DNA of 45,036 bases from Mogibacterium sp. (GCA_017405845.1 JAFQZQ010000030.1:1-45036); one strand, 5' to 3'. Positions 1-9,138 are shown, numbered from the stretch's first letter. A program made the numbers and translations. The notes: generated from the sequence alone by a model not told the origin.

Positions 1-138
1 AACTATTATGGAAAGAGTTGTGCTGTGGGCTCACAGTAAGCCATGAGGGCACTGCGAGTCAAATTACGGAAAAGAACAGTTTGCGCCCCGCGTTTGCAAG
101 GACTTCAGACATTTTTCGAACAGGCACCGTGAGATTAA

Positions 139-189
139 TGTTGAAAATAGTGCAAAAAATGTCGAAAAAAGGTACGCGAAAATGTCGAA
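139..189 (+). promoter_or_regulatory. Three Spo0A-box-like sites upstream of the BMP-type gene
   Basis: The 243 bases before the first gene contain no convincing coding sequence. Within them TGTTGAA (139-145), TGTCGAA (160-166) and TGTCGAA (183-189) lie 21 and 23 bases apart, about two helical turns, all on the same strand. TGTCGAA matches the core of the Spo0A binding box (TGNCGAA). A possible -10 (TACAAT, 208-213) follows, with only a weak -35. Binding by Spo0A is inferred; a 7-mer match alone is common by chance, but the regular spacing is not. Confidence 0.4.
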
Positions 190-243
190 AAACAGACATG
201 GACAAAGTACAATAAAACAAAACAGATGATAGGATGAAATTGA

Positions 244-2295
244 ATGATCGATGAATATATAAAGGCTCTCAGAGCCGGAGAAAAAGAATATAAAGCAAGG
301 CTGTCGGCGGGTGAGTACCCTTATCTGCCGGCACTCGACGACATATGCCCGGATAACGATACGCTGACGCACAGAAATCTCGGTCTTATTGAGCTACCTG
401 TAGATCTGATCGAAGGCACTAAGACCCGCGCAAGGCAGAATTCATTTGCTCCGGGATTCCTGCCGCTTCTGGATGTTGATACCGAGTTTGCGGCAAAATG
501 GAGCAACCTCTACCAGGCACAGCTTAATGAGGGCTTCAACAGTCCTATAAAGGTCTACGAATACCTGCACAAATTTTACGTGCAGGAGGGCAATAAGCGC
601 GTATCGGTCAGCAGATTCCTTGAGATGCCAACAATAATGGCTAATGTCATACGTGTAGTACCGTCTCCTGAAGTGATGAAGAACAACCCGGTCTATGCGG
701 AATTCCTCGACTTCTACAGGGTGGCTTCTATTTACGATATAGTCTGCGAAGAGCCCGGAGCTTATTCGGAAATAGCGGAACTCCTCGGGATGAGCATTGA
801 TGCTGATGCGGAACCATGGCCTGAGGATCTCGTTAAAGAACTGAAGTCTGCTTTCTGGAGATTCTGCAAGGTGATCGAAACTCTGCAGGGGACAGTCCCT
901 GACATGGAGCTAGGCGATGCCTTTCTTGTATATCTGCGCATCTTTAAGGGTGACGCGTTGACGGGCGGGTCGGACAAGGAAGTTGAAAAGAGGCTGAAGC
1001 GTATACGCAGTGAGCTTCGTACTGCACACAACAAGGACAATGTTTCTCTGGTCGAATCGTCCGATGAAGCCGTAAATGCGGGAAGCATCATAACCAAGGC
1101 TGAGAAACTGGTGACCGGTCCCGATTCGCTGCTGAGCAAGGTGATCCCTGCGGTAAGCTATTCGAGAAAGAATCCTCTGAAGGCGGCGTTTATATACGAT
1201 AAAAGTCCGGAGACGTCGAACTGGTTCTTTGACCATGAGGAGGGCAGGCACTATCTCGAAAAGACATATGGCGGGATAGTAAAAACCGAGAAGTTCGTTT
1301 TAGGGGATGGCTATGCTTCGTTCGATGATGCAGCAGAGGCTGCGGTCGAATGGGGTGCTGATGTCGTATTCACTCCTTCGGTAAGACAGGTGAACGATAC
1401 CCTTCGTGCAGCCATCAAATACAGCGATGTAAAGTTCCTCAACTGCTCGGTCAACCTTGCGCACCACTCTGTGCGCACATACTATGCAAAGCTCTACGAG
1501 GCGAAGTTCCTTGCGGGATTGGTTGCGGGAGCCGCTGCGGCTGCAGACGGGTCGCACCGGATAGGATACTGCTCAGGCGTGCCAGTCTTCGGAGCTGTAG
1601 CGTGCATCAATGCGTTCGCGATCGGTGCGGCAATGGCTGATCCGCAGGCGAAGGTCTATCTAGACTGGTCCGCCAGACAGGATGCCAACTGGTGGTGGAA
1701 TATGGTTAATGACGGTATTCACGTGATATCAGCAGTTGACTCAACGCACAACAAGGACGGAAGCGATGCGTACGGGGTCTGTCACGTTGAAAAATGCGAG
1801 CCGGGCACGGGAAATGATTTATCCGGATCGTGCATGATCACACATCTCGCAGCACCGGTATACAGATGGGGCAAGCTTTACGAAACAATCATCAGGACTG
1901 TTATCGATGGAACCTACAGCTCCAGCGCAGTCGACAAAAAAGACCGCGCAACGAATTACTGGTGGGGAATGATCTCCGGAGTAGTGGATATCGAACTGTC
2001 GGATGCCATATCGCCATACACAAAAAGGTTGGTGGAGATACTGCGCCGCGACATTATCAGCGCCAACATAAACCCGTTCGATGGTGAGCTCCGCAGCCAG
2101 GAGGGTGTGGTCAGACGTATTCAGGACGCACCTCTCACCAGCATGGATGTCATCACAATGGACTGGCTTAATGAGAATGTCATCGGAGAGATACCGAAAA
2201 TCGAATCTCTTGATGACGTCGCCAAGGCGACTGTAAAGTACATCGGAGTTGAGAAGTCAAAGAGCGCATCAAGGCAGCTTACAGATAAGAAATGA
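244..2295 (+). CDS. BMP-family (PnrA-like) binding protein with N-terminal ParB-like domain, cytoplasmic
   Basis: A 683-residue protein. Residues about 50-125 resemble a ParB/sulfiredoxin-type nucleotide-binding fold: a PVDLIEGTKTRARQNSF stretch and then GNKRVSV near 117-122. Residues about 310-640 match the BMP/Med/PnrA family of periplasmic nucleoside-binding proteins (AAFIYDKSPETSNWFFDHEEG; then GADVVFTPS and AKFLAGLVAGAAA). Usual BMP proteins are exported lipoproteins of about 350 residues; this one has neither signal peptide nor lipobox, so it should stay in the cytoplasm, perhaps sensing a nucleoside or related ligand. The start is the ATG at 244; ribosome binding is weak (GGATGAAATTGA). 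The stop overlaps the next start (ATGA), so it is translationally coupled to a phosphoesterase. Upstream Spo0A-like boxes suggest stationary-phase control. The domain calls are by motif memory; the function is inferred. Confidence 0.75.
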   Translation: MIDEYIKALRAGEKEYKARLSAGEYPYLPALDDICPDNDTLTHRNLGLIELPVDLIEGTKTRARQNSFAPGFLPLLDVDTEFAAKWSNLYQAQLNEGFNSPIKVYEYLHKFYVQEGNKRVSVSRFLEMPTIMANVIRVVPSPEVMKNNPVYAEFLDFYRVASIYDIVCEEPGAYSEIAELLGMSIDADAEPWPEDLVKELKSAFWRFCKVIETLQGTVPDMELGDAFLVYLRIFKGDALTGGSDKEVEKRLKRIRSELRTAHNKDNVSLVESSDEAVNAGSIITKAEKLVTGPDSLLSKVIPAVSYSRKNPLKAAFIYDKSPETSNWFFDHEEGRHYLEKTYGGIVKTEKFVLGDGYASFDDAAEAAVEWGADVVFTPSVRQVNDTLRAAIKYSDVKFLNCSVNLAHHSVRTYYAKLYEAKFLAGLVAGAAAAADGSHRIGYCSGVPVFGAVACINAFAIGAAMADPQAKVYLDWSARQDANWWWNMVNDGIHVISAVDSTHNKDGSDAYGVCHVEKCEPGTGNDLSGSCMITHLAAPVYRWGKLYETIIRTVIDGTYSSSAVDKKDRATNYWWGMISGVVDIELSDAISPYTKRLVEILRRDIISANINPFDGELRSQEGVVRRIQDAPLTSMDVITMDWLNENVIGEIPKIESLDDVAKATVKYIGVEKSKSASRQLTDKK

Positions 2296-2990
2296 AGATA
2301 TTGCTGATCTCAGATCACGAAGAAAAATACCTGTGGGACGACTGGACGAAAACCACGGCCGAAAAGCTTTCGGACATCGACCTTATTTTGTCAGCAGGAG
2401 ACCTGCACCCGTTATACCTTGAGTTTCTGGTAACCATGCTTAACGTGCCTCTGGTATATGTTCGAGGCAATCACGACGGATATTATGACGAGAGACCGCC
2501 TGAAGGCTGCGATAATGCGGACGGACAGCTCGTTGAGGTGGCCTGCGGCAGGGGAGAATCGCAGCATAATATCAGGATACTGGGCTTTGGAGGATCGATG
2601 CGATACAAAGACGGCGCCGCAGACATGTATACCGAAGAGGAGATGTACGCGCGTGTCAGAAAGGCCGAACGTGCTCTCCTTAAACGCAGGGCCTTGGATG
2701 TGCTGTTTGCGTCCGCAAAAAAAGGCGGCCGCGCAGGTCTGGACCTGGGACCGGCTTTCGACATACTGCTCACGCACGCGCCGTGCTGCGGATTCGGCGG
2801 CATGGATGACCTGCCGCATCGCGGATTCGAGTGCTTCAATTATCTGCTCAATAAATACAGCCCGCAGCTTCACTGCTACGGGCATGTACATCAGGAATAT
2901 GGTGAATTTGCAAGGAATGTCAGGCACCCGTCCGGAACGCTGCTGATAAATGGCAGCGGCTATCAGATCATCGATTTCGAGACGCCTTGA
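2292..2990 (+). CDS. Calcineurin-like metallophosphoesterase
   Basis: A 232-residue protein with the ordered metal-binding motifs of the calcineurin-like phosphoesterase fold: a D-x-H variant at the N-terminus (SDHEEKY), [16 protein letters not shown], a THAPCCG histidine, and the final [10 protein letters not shown]. The reaction should be two-metal hydrolysis of a phosphoester, but the substrate cannot be told. Its ATG overlaps the stop of the upstream BMP-type gene by four bases, so the two are probably made together. The last 23 bases overlap the end of the convergent smpB gene on the other strand, an antisense overlap of coding ends with no room for a terminator between them. Confidence 0.87.
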   Translation: MKILLISDHEEKYLWDDWTKTTAEKLSDIDLILSAGDLHPLYLEFLVTMLNVPLVYVRGNHDGYYDERPPEGCDNADGQLVEVACGRGESQHNIRILGFGGSMRYKDGAADMYTEEEMYARVRKAERALLKRRALDVLFASAKKGGRAGLDLGPAFDILLTHAPCCGFGGMDDLPHRGFECFNYLLNKYSPQLHCYGHVHQEYGEFARNVRHPSGTLLINGSGYQIIDFETP

Positions 2991-3444
2991 TGGCCTTATC
3001 CATCTTGCGCTCGGCATCGCGCTTGGCCTGAGCCTCGCGCTTGTCGTAGTTCTTTTTACCACGCGCCAGACCGAGCTCCACCTTACATCTTCCGTTTTCA
3101 TCAAGATAAACAGACAGCGGTATCAGGGTAAGACCCTGCTGTGTTTTGACAATGCCGTAGAGTTTGTTTATCTCTTTTTTATGCATCAAAAGAGTGCGGA
3201 CCCTGAGAGGGTCTACGTTGTAGCGGTTGCCCTGCTCGTAAGGAGCGATATGCATGCCGGTCACCACGAGTTCGCCCTTGCTGGTGATCTTGGCGTAGCT
3301 CTCCTTGATGCTGCAGGAGCCCTTGCGGATCGACTTTATCTCGGTGCCGGTCAGCACGATGCCCGCCTCAAAGCGGTCCTCGATTATGTAATCGTGGAAG
3401 GCTTTCTTGTTATTCGCGACTACTTTGCGTGAACGTTTTGCCAA
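2968..3444 (-). CDS. smpB: SsrA-binding protein SmpB
   Basis: A 158-residue protein with the full SmpB sequence: N-terminal [13 protein letters not shown], the [10 protein letters not shown] and SYAKI segments that form the OB-fold surface binding the tmRNA D-loop side, and a basic tail ([20 protein letters not shown]) that occupies the ribosomal mRNA channel. SmpB carries tmRNA to stalled ribosomes, so its RNA partner is the ssrA gene at 12,687-13,041 in this same window. The gene is last in a reverse-strand operon after the rluA-like gene and lepB, 16 bases from lepB. Its 3' end overlaps the convergent phosphoesterase gene by 23 bases. Confidence 0.96.
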   Translation of the reverse strand: MAKRSRKVVANNKKAFHDYIIEDRFEAGIVLTGTEIKSIRKGSCSIKESYAKITSKGELVVTGMHIAPYEQGNRYNVDPLRVRTLLMHKKEINKLYGIVKTQQGLTLIPLSVYLDENGRCKVELGLARGKKNYDKREAQAKRDAERKMDKAIKASRNR

Positions 3445-3460
3445 AACTTATCCTCTGATG

Positions 3461-4123
3461 CTAAAACCTTTTGATCTTGTTGAACGGGAAGAGCCTTATA
3501 ACGACTTTACCCTTTATTACCTCTCTTTTGACTACGCCGACTTCGTTGCGGCGCGAGTCAACGCTTCCTACACGGTTGTCTCCCAAGCAGTAGTAAGAGC
3601 CTGCTGGAACCTTATACGTACCGCCTTCAGGCGGGATCTCAAATGCCGGTGTGTAGCCGTCCTTGAGATAGCTTTCAGGGTAAGCTTCGCCGTTTATGTA
3701 TACCATTCCGTCGCGGATCATTATTTCATCTCCCGGAAGACCGATTACGCGCTTTATAAGCAGCTTGCCTTTACCGGAATCCTCATTCACCAGACTGCTC
3801 TGGAAGATGATGATGTCGCCGCGCTCAGGATCATGGTTCTTATATGCAAGCCTGTACATGATCATGTAGTCATTCTCGTGGAGGGTATCTTCCATCGACG
3901 TCTGCTTTACTATGGTTGGTCTTATGAAATAGAGAACCGCAGCTGCCAGGCAAACGGCTATAAGAATGTCTACAAGAAGGCTTTTCAGAAAGCTGCCGGC
4001 TTTCTGGCCTGTGGTAGGCGTCTCGGCATGCTCACCAAGAGCGGCACCGTTCCAGAAGTCATCGCGGTCTTCCTGATTCATGTTTGTTTTCAGATCGCTT
4101 GTTTTGTATCTGTCTGATCTCAT
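3461..4123 (-). CDS. lepB: Signal peptidase I
   Basis: A 220-residue membrane serine protease that removes signal peptides from exported proteins. One transmembrane helix is seen at about 49-68, followed by the catalytic serine in QTSMEDTLHEND (Ser76) and the general-base lysine in LLIKRVIGLPGD (Lys124). The later YCLGDNRVGSVDSR box is typical of the family. An in-frame ATG lies further upstream (4,177), but it would overlap the preceding gene and has no ribosome binding site. The ATG at 4,123 is preceded by AAAAGGAAAAACCT and is preferred. It is the middle gene of rluA-like/lepB/smpB. The two secreted proteins at 6,866-10,572 are likely clients. Confidence 0.94.
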   Translation of the reverse strand: MRSDRYKTSDLKTNMNQEDRDDFWNGAALGEHAETPTTGQKAGSFLKSLLVDILIAVCLAAAVLYFIRPTIVKQTSMEDTLHENDYMIMYRLAYKNHDPERGDIIIFQSSLVNEDSGKGKLLIKRVIGLPGDEIMIRDGMVYINGEAYPESYLKDGYTPAFEIPPEGGTYKVPAGSYYCLGDNRVGSVDSRRNEVGVVKREVIKGKVVIRLFPFNKIKRF

Positions 4124-4154
4124 AGGTTTTTCCTTTTTTCTTTTACATCTGTTT

Positions 4155-5186
4155 TCAGAACGGCTTTCTGAAGCCAAGTCCTTTCAATATCTCCCCGAAT
4201 CTTGCAGGTGCAGGCGCATCGAAAGCTCTTTCCGCCAGATAGCCGAGTGTCTCGGAGTCTGCTGCTGAAGAAAGGAATTCGATCCTGTCCGCGTGCAGGA
4301 GCTGAGTCGAAAGACCGAAGCGCTCGCGCACATAGCTGTTTATGGCTGCGGCGCTGCGATTCGCGTATTTGCTGTCACCGATCAGCGGATGACCGATGCT
4401 GGCCAGATGCGCCCTGATCTGGTGAGATCTTCCGGTCACAAGTTCGACTTCGCAGAGGGTCGCTTTGAGGCCATCGCCGAATGTGAGCGCCTCGAGAGGA
4501 CGCACTATGGTCTCAACGCTTTTGCCGTCTCCGTTGTCAACTATCTTTACCTTGTTGGCGGCTTCGTCCTTAACAAGTGATCCGCCGAGCCACAGCTCTT
4601 TCTTTATTTCACCGCAGGCAATGGTCATATAAAACTTGCGTATATCATCATCCCTTATCATGCGGTTGAGCTCGCGCATAGAAGCTGCTGTTTTGCCGAA
4701 CAGTACTATGCCGGTAGTATTGCGGTCGAGCCTGTTTGCCGGTGCCGGCACAAAGACCTTCTCGTTGCGCGGGTTAAAAGCGCCGCTGGCGATGAGATAG
4801 TCCTTCACCTGGTTGGCGAGGTGATCCTTCTTTTCGTGCGAATCGCCATGAGTCAGCAGACCATAAGGCTTACTCACCATCAGAACATTGTCATCTTCGT
4901 AGACGATCTTAAAGCTGCGCTTAGCTCTTGCAGCATTTGCTGCAGAACCCGCACCAATCGAGCCCTTTCCGCGCGAGAACTTATCAAACGTCTCGTCGGA
5001 CAGATAGAGCGTCAGAACATCGCCTTCGTTCAGTATGTATGACTCGTTCCTGCGCTTTGAATCGACCTTTGCGTCCTTGCGTATGATCTTGTATATCTCG
5101 CTGAGAGACGCCCCGGGAAGGTACTTCCTCAGGAACCTGTCGAGCCTGCGCCCGGCGTCATTCGCCGTAATCTGGATCTCTCTCAT
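4155..5186 (-). CDS. RluA-family 23S rRNA pseudouridine synthase
   Basis: A 343-residue enzyme that isomerises uridine to pseudouridine in rRNA. The N-terminal part is an S4-like RNA-binding domain (RRLDRFLRKYLPGASLSEIYK). The catalytic domain has the family box around the essential aspartate, NRLDRNTTGIVLFGKT (Asp154), in place of the commoner HRLDxxTSG. It is followed by the usual GRSHQIRAHLASIGHPLIGD segment. The order and length fit RluC/RluD-type proteins; which uridines are modified cannot be told. The ATG at 5,186 is chosen over a longer frame to 5,249 because homology begins there and a promoter lies just upstream. It starts an operon with lepB (31 bases away) and smpB. Confidence 0.9.
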   Translation of the reverse strand: MREIQITANDAGRRLDRFLRKYLPGASLSEIYKIIRKDAKVDSKRRNESYILNEGDVLTLYLSDETFDKFSRGKGSIGAGSAANAARAKRSFKIVYEDDNVLMVSKPYGLLTHGDSHEKKDHLANQVKDYLIASGAFNPRNEKVFVPAPANRLDRNTTGIVLFGKTAASMRELNRMIRDDDIRKFYMTIACGEIKKELWLGGSLVKDEAANKVKIVDNGDGKSVETIVRPLEALTFGDGLKATLCEVELVTGRSHQIRAHLASIGHPLIGDSKYANRSAAAINSYVRERFGLSTQLLHADRIEFLSSAADSETLGYLAERAFDAPAPARFGEILKGLGFRKPF

Positions 5187-5196
5187 AACAGCACTT

Positions 5197-5225
5197 ATTC
5201 TACCACGCGAAAGCCTCCACCTCAA
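5197..5225 (-). promoter_or_regulatory. Sigma-A-type promoter of the rluA-like/lepB/smpB operon
   Basis: On the reverse strand, -35 TTGAGG (5,220-5,225) and -10 TAGAAT (5,197-5,202) are separated by 17 bases. The expected start of transcription is only a few bases from the ATG at 5,186, so the leader would be very short. No good Shine-Dalgarno sequence is seen before that ATG, which fits a nearly leaderless message. Confidence 0.6.
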
Positions 5226-5235
5226 CAGAGACAGA

Positions 5236-5264
5236 TTGCAAATCTGCATGTAGCGTTTTATAAT
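5236..5264 (+). promoter_or_regulatory. Sigma-A-type promoter of the nicotinate phosphoribosyltransferase gene
   Basis: The -35 TTGCAA (5,236-5,241) and -10 TATAAT (5,259-5,264) are separated by 17 bases. The message would have a leader of about 70 bases ending in AAGGAGAGCAAA before the ATG at 5,341. It stands back to back with the reverse-strand promoter at 5,197-5,225. Confidence 0.7.
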
Positions 5265-5340
5265 AAATTCAGAATACTATATACGGCGAAATCCGCTGTT
5301 GCATCCGTAAAATGCACAATGTTTATTTAAGGAGAGCAAA

Positions 5341-6780
5341 ATGCTTAATGACTACAATCTCACCATGCTGACGGATTTCTATGAGATCACGATGGCAAAT
5401 GGCTACTTCAATTCTGACATAAAGGATGCGGAAGCCTGCTTCGATGTATTCTTCAGACGCGTTCCTGATGGCGGCGGCTTTGCAATCATGGCCGGACTCG
5501 AGCAGATAATCGCATACATGAAACGCCTCAGCTTCACAGAAGAAGATACGGATTATCTGAGAACAAAGGGCTGCTTCAGCGAGGAGTTTCTGCAGTTCCT
5601 GAGGGATTTCAAATTCACATGCGATGTATGGTCGGTGCCTGAAGGATACCCGATATTCCCGCATGAACCAATCATGATAGTCAAGGGACCGCTGATCCAG
5701 GCGCAGTTCGTTGAGACGTTCATTCTCATGCAGATCAACCACCAGAGCCTGATCGCGACAAAGTCAAATCGTATCGTAAGATCAGCTCAGGGCAGACCTG
5801 TAATGGAATTCGGCACAAGGCGAGCTCACGGAGCTGACGCTGCAGTTTATGGCGCAAGAGCTTCCTACATTGCCGGCTGTGTCGGAACAGCATGCACCAT
5901 TGCTGACCGCAACCACCATGTTCCGGCTCTCGGCACCATGGCGCACAGCTGGGTGCAGAGCTTCGACACTGAATACGAAGCATTCTACAAATACACTGAG
6001 CTCTATCCGCAGAACGCAACTCTGCTGATTGACACGTACAACGTACTCAAGTCGGGTCTTCCTAATGCCATCAAGGTGTTCAAGGAGCTCAAACCGGCTA
6101 AGATGGGTGTACGTATCGACTCGGGCGATATCACATACCTTACAAGAGAGTGCCGCAAAGTGCTCGATGCTGAGGGCCTTGAGGACTGCAAGATCGTCAT
6201 CAGCAACTCACTCGACGAGTACATCATCAGAGACGTTATTCTTGAAGGCGCAAAGATCGACTCCTTCGGTGTAGGCGAGAGACTCATCACGGCAAGATCG
6301 GAACCTGTATTCGGCGGCGTATATAAGCTGTCCGGTATATGGAAAGACGGCACCATGGTACCTAAGATGAAGATTTCCGAGAACGTAGAGAAGATTACAA
6401 ACCCGGGCTTCAAGAAGGTCATAAGGTTCTATGGAAATGACACAGGTAAAGCAATTGCGGATCTCATCATGCTGAGAGATGAGCCTATCCCTGACGGCAG
6501 ACCATTCGAGATATTTGATCCTAACGCTGTATGGAAGCGCAAGGTCGTTTACGATTACACTGCAGTTGAGCTTCTCGTGCCTATCTTTGAGAAGGGCGAG
6601 CTGGTGTATGAAGAGCCGGATATCGATCAGATCAAGGCAACATGCACTGAGCAGGTAGACAAGCTTTGGGGCGAGTTCCTCAGATTCGAGAATCCGCAGA
6701 CCTACTATGTCGACCTCAGCAAACCGCTCTGGAATCTCAAGCATGATCTGCTCAACAAATACGGAGCAGACAACCTCTAA
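5341..6780 (+). CDS. pncB: Nicotinate phosphoribosyltransferase
   Basis: A 479-residue enzyme of NAD salvage (Preiss-Handler route): nicotinate, PRPP and ATP give nicotinate mononucleotide. Sequence marks include the N-terminal NLTMLTDFYEITMANGYF, the FGTRRAHG box, the autophosphorylated histidine in LGTMAHSWVQSF (His202), and GVRIDSGD with the later phosphate-binding region FGVGERLITA. The length suits the longer clostridial form. The ATG at 5,341 has a strong ribosome binding site (AAGGAGAGCAAA) and its own promoter at 5,236-5,264. It is transcribed alone and ends at a clear hairpin terminator. Confidence 0.95.
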   Translation: MLNDYNLTMLTDFYEITMANGYFNSDIKDAEACFDVFFRRVPDGGGFAIMAGLEQIIAYMKRLSFTEEDTDYLRTKGCFSEEFLQFLRDFKFTCDVWSVPEGYPIFPHEPIMIVKGPLIQAQFVETFILMQINHQSLIATKSNRIVRSAQGRPVMEFGTRRAHGADAAVYGARASYIAGCVGTACTIADRNHHVPALGTMAHSWVQSFDTEYEAFYKYTELYPQNATLLIDTYNVLKSGLPNAIKVFKELKPAKMGVRIDSGDITYLTRECRKVLDAEGLEDCKIVISNSLDEYIIRDVILEGAKIDSFGVGERLITARSEPVFGGVYKLSGIWKDGTMVPKMKISENVEKITNPGFKKVIRFYGNDTGKAIADLIMLRDEPIPDGRPFEIFDPNAVWKRKVVYDYTAVELLVPIFEKGELVYEEPDIDQIKATCTEQVDKLWGEFLRFENPQTYYVDLSKPLWNLKHDLLNKYGADNL

Positions 6781-6792
6781 CCGTTAACCCTA

Positions 6793-6823
6793 TGAAACAG
6801 GCCTGTTTACAAGACCTGTTTCA
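6793..6823 (+). terminator. Hairpin terminator after pncB
   Basis: TGAAACAGG (6,793-6,801) pairs perfectly with CCTGTTTCA (6,815-6,823) across a 13-base loop, followed by CTTTATATA. The tail is only moderately T-rich, but its position 12 bases after the pncB stop fits a factor-independent terminator. Confidence 0.65.
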
Positions 6824-6865
6824 CTTTATATATCCGTTATAACTTGTTAGGGAAAGGAATGGTAT

Positions 6866-9106
6866 ATGAAAGACAAAAAGGCAACAAGAAGAGTCAGTAC
6901 TGTGCTTCTGTCTCTTTTGCTTTGCATCGCGATGCTGCCTGCAGGAGTCTTCGCTGACAACGAAGGCATTGAGCAGAGTAACGATGCTCAGACAGTTGAA
7001 ATGCAGGAGCAGGATATCGAAAAAGCGGAAGATGAAGCCATAGTGGACGAAGAGGAATCTTCGGCAGATATAGAAAAAGAGCTCGAAGACGCGTCTTCGC
7101 AGGAGCCTGTTGAGACTGATCAGAATCAACCGAAAAAAGAGACTGACCTTGATCTTCAGGCAACCACTGAAAATGATGCACCAAACGCTGATGAAGTTGC
7201 ACCTGAAGATGAGCCGGTCGAGCCGGGTCCAGAAGTGGCGACATCATTCAAACTCAACGGCATACAGGTCGAGTTCAAAAAGCCTGTAGTAAAGAAGCCT
7301 GATACAGCAAGCAAAATTAAGCCGGGCCGCGTTTGGATCACTGGCCAGAAGGCGAGCATGAAGGTCAGTTGGATCAATGCTTCTAACCTTGATCCTGTTG
7401 ACGGAGTGATCCTCCTTAGAGCAACAGGCACAGCCAAAGAGTCTGCCAAGAAATATAAAGAGGTAAAAAGAGTCAAGTTCAAAACGGAAAACGAAGACGG
7501 GACTATCGATATCACTCCTAAGACAACAACTACAGATACAACGGCTAAAACAAAGGATACAGCATATACGTACAGGCTGGTCAGCTACTATAAGAATGAT
7601 GAAAATGGCTGTACCTATATTTCACCTATTTCGGACTGGGCTGCAGGAAAGATAACCACTAGCAAACTCAAGAACGTATACACAGGAACGATGAACAAGA
7701 AGACCGCGAAGCTTCAGTCGAAGGAAACGGTCCAGCTAAAACTAACGATTTCAAACCCGAAGACAAAGTTCATGCCGAACAGCCGCCGCTGGTCATCGAG
7801 CAACACAGATGTTGCATCTGTTACAAGCGGTAAAGTCACTGCCAAGGCACCTGGAACAGCGACGATACGCTGCAGACTTGCAAGCGGTAAGGTCGTTACA
7901 TCCAAGATCACTGTAGTTGGAGCTTTTAAGCCAAAAGCACCAACAATTAAGGTTGACTATGCGAAGACTGACAGAGTAGCGCTCGTTTGGAATAAGGTGA
8001 AGTATGCTACCTCATATGAAGTATACAAATCGAACGACGGGCTTCATTGGGATAAGACTCCAAAGATAACAAAAGAACCAAAATACCTTTATACAGGTCT
8101 GACAAAGGGCCATAGGTATACTTTCTATGTGATCGCGGTCAACACCCATAAGGGAATGGATAAGAACGGAAAATCCAAAACATATACCGCAAAGAGCACA
8201 AATTCCAACGTGATCAATCAGAAAGCTGTTGTAAAGCTGAGACCTACAGCGGTAACAGGATTCCCTACGAAGAAGACCATGAAAGCAGGTAGCACGTATA
8301 AGATTTCAGTCAAGGTCACATATCCTGAAAGCAGAAAAGCCTACCTGCAGATGAAGGTCAATAAAAAATGGACTACGAAGAAAACCATCACACTTCCTAA
8401 GGGAACGGGAACTTCAAAGGTCAGCATAACCTTCCCTAAAGACTGGTGGAACGGAACAACATATTGGCGCTTGTATATCCCTAAGAATAAGACTGCGTCA
8501 ACTTATACATCTAAAACTCTGACAATAAAGTCAACCAGGTATTTCCAGAACCCGAAAGACTATGTGCAAATTAAAAACAGCATTAGTAAGCACGGATACA
8601 GTCACTATGTATCGCCTGTTCTCGTAAACAGCGCGAGCACCAGAGAAGATCATGTCAATGCTATGATAAAAACTGCAAAAAAGTATCTGGGGAACAAATA
8701 TGCACAGAGCAAATCGGGTGCACCGGGAAAGGGTATAGACGAATCCGGACTGGTCATGCAGGCATGTTACGGAGCAGGCGTTGATCTCTGGCCAATCAGT
8801 CCATCTACCAGGCCATACAATTGCGTTCCTAATATCATGAAGTCAAAGCTTGAGAAGGTTACTCCGGGAGCGATTTATGATAAGGACTATGTAAATGTAT
8901 ATCCCGGAGATCTGGTCTTCTTTGCCAGAGAGAAAGAGGCAGGCAATACTCCTATCCATGTTGCAATCTATACTGGCACAGGCGGCCTCATCCATGCTGA
9001 TCCAATCAAGGGGGTAGTCAACACCTCGACTATCAAAACTCTAATAGATCCAAATGGTAAATATCAGTATAAAATTGTAGGTGTAAGGAGAGTATTCCAC
9101 AGATAA
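6866..9106 (+). CDS. Secreted surface protein with Big_2, fibronectin-III and cysteine-less NlpC/P60 domains
   Basis: A 746-residue exported protein. Residues 1-31 are a signal peptide ending PAGVFA. Residues about 32-125 are a very acidic, Glu/Gln-rich spacer. A bacterial Ig-like Big_2 domain (about 265-350, WSSSNTDVASVTSGKVTAKA) and a fibronectin-III-like domain (about 352-452) follow. The C-terminal 150 residues have the NlpC/P60 fold: VNAMIKTAKKYLGNKY, GLVMQACYGAG, YPGDLVFFA and HVAIYTGTGGLIHADP. The catalytic Cys of the usual DCSGLV motif is Glu626 here (DESGLV), while the histidine region is kept. It may therefore bind rather than cut peptidoglycan. The start has GGGAAAGGAATGGTAT before it. 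A similar secreted protein follows after 32 bases, so the two probably form an operon. Confidence 0.82.
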   Translation: MKDKKATRRVSTVLLSLLLCIAMLPAGVFADNEGIEQSNDAQTVEMQEQDIEKAEDEAIVDEEESSADIEKELEDASSQEPVETDQNQPKKETDLDLQATTENDAPNADEVAPEDEPVEPGPEVATSFKLNGIQVEFKKPVVKKPDTASKIKPGRVWITGQKASMKVSWINASNLDPVDGVILLRATGTAKESAKKYKEVKRVKFKTENEDGTIDITPKTTTTDTTAKTKDTAYTYRLVSYYKNDENGCTYISPISDWAAGKITTSKLKNVYTGTMNKKTAKLQSKETVQLKLTISNPKTKFMPNSRRWSSSNTDVASVTSGKVTAKAPGTATIRCRLASGKVVTSKITVVGAFKPKAPTIKVDYAKTDRVALVWNKVKYATSYEVYKSNDGLHWDKTPKITKEPKYLYTGLTKGHRYTFYVIAVNTHKGMDKNGKSKTYTAKSTNSNVINQKAVVKLRPTAVTGFPTKKTMKAGSTYKISVKVTYPESRKAYLQMKVNKKWTTKKTITLPKGTGTSKVSITFPKDWWNGTTYWRLYIPKNKTASTYTSKTLTIKSTRYFQNPKDYVQIKNSISKHGYSHYVSPVLVNSASTREDHVNAMIKTAKKYLGNKYAQSKSGAPGKGIDESGLVMQACYGAGVDLWPISPSTRPYNCVPNIMKSKLEKVTPGAIYDKDYVNVYPGDLVFFAREKEAGNTPIHVAIYTGTGGLIHADPIKGVVNTSTIKTLIDPNGKYQYKIVGVRRVFHR

Positions 9107-9138
9107 GACGAGATAACGGGAAAGAAAGGATGCTTGTA

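Noticed and set aside
2950..3432. 160-codon forward frame
   Set aside because: It is the antisense of smpB; the reverse frame has the full SmpB sequence.
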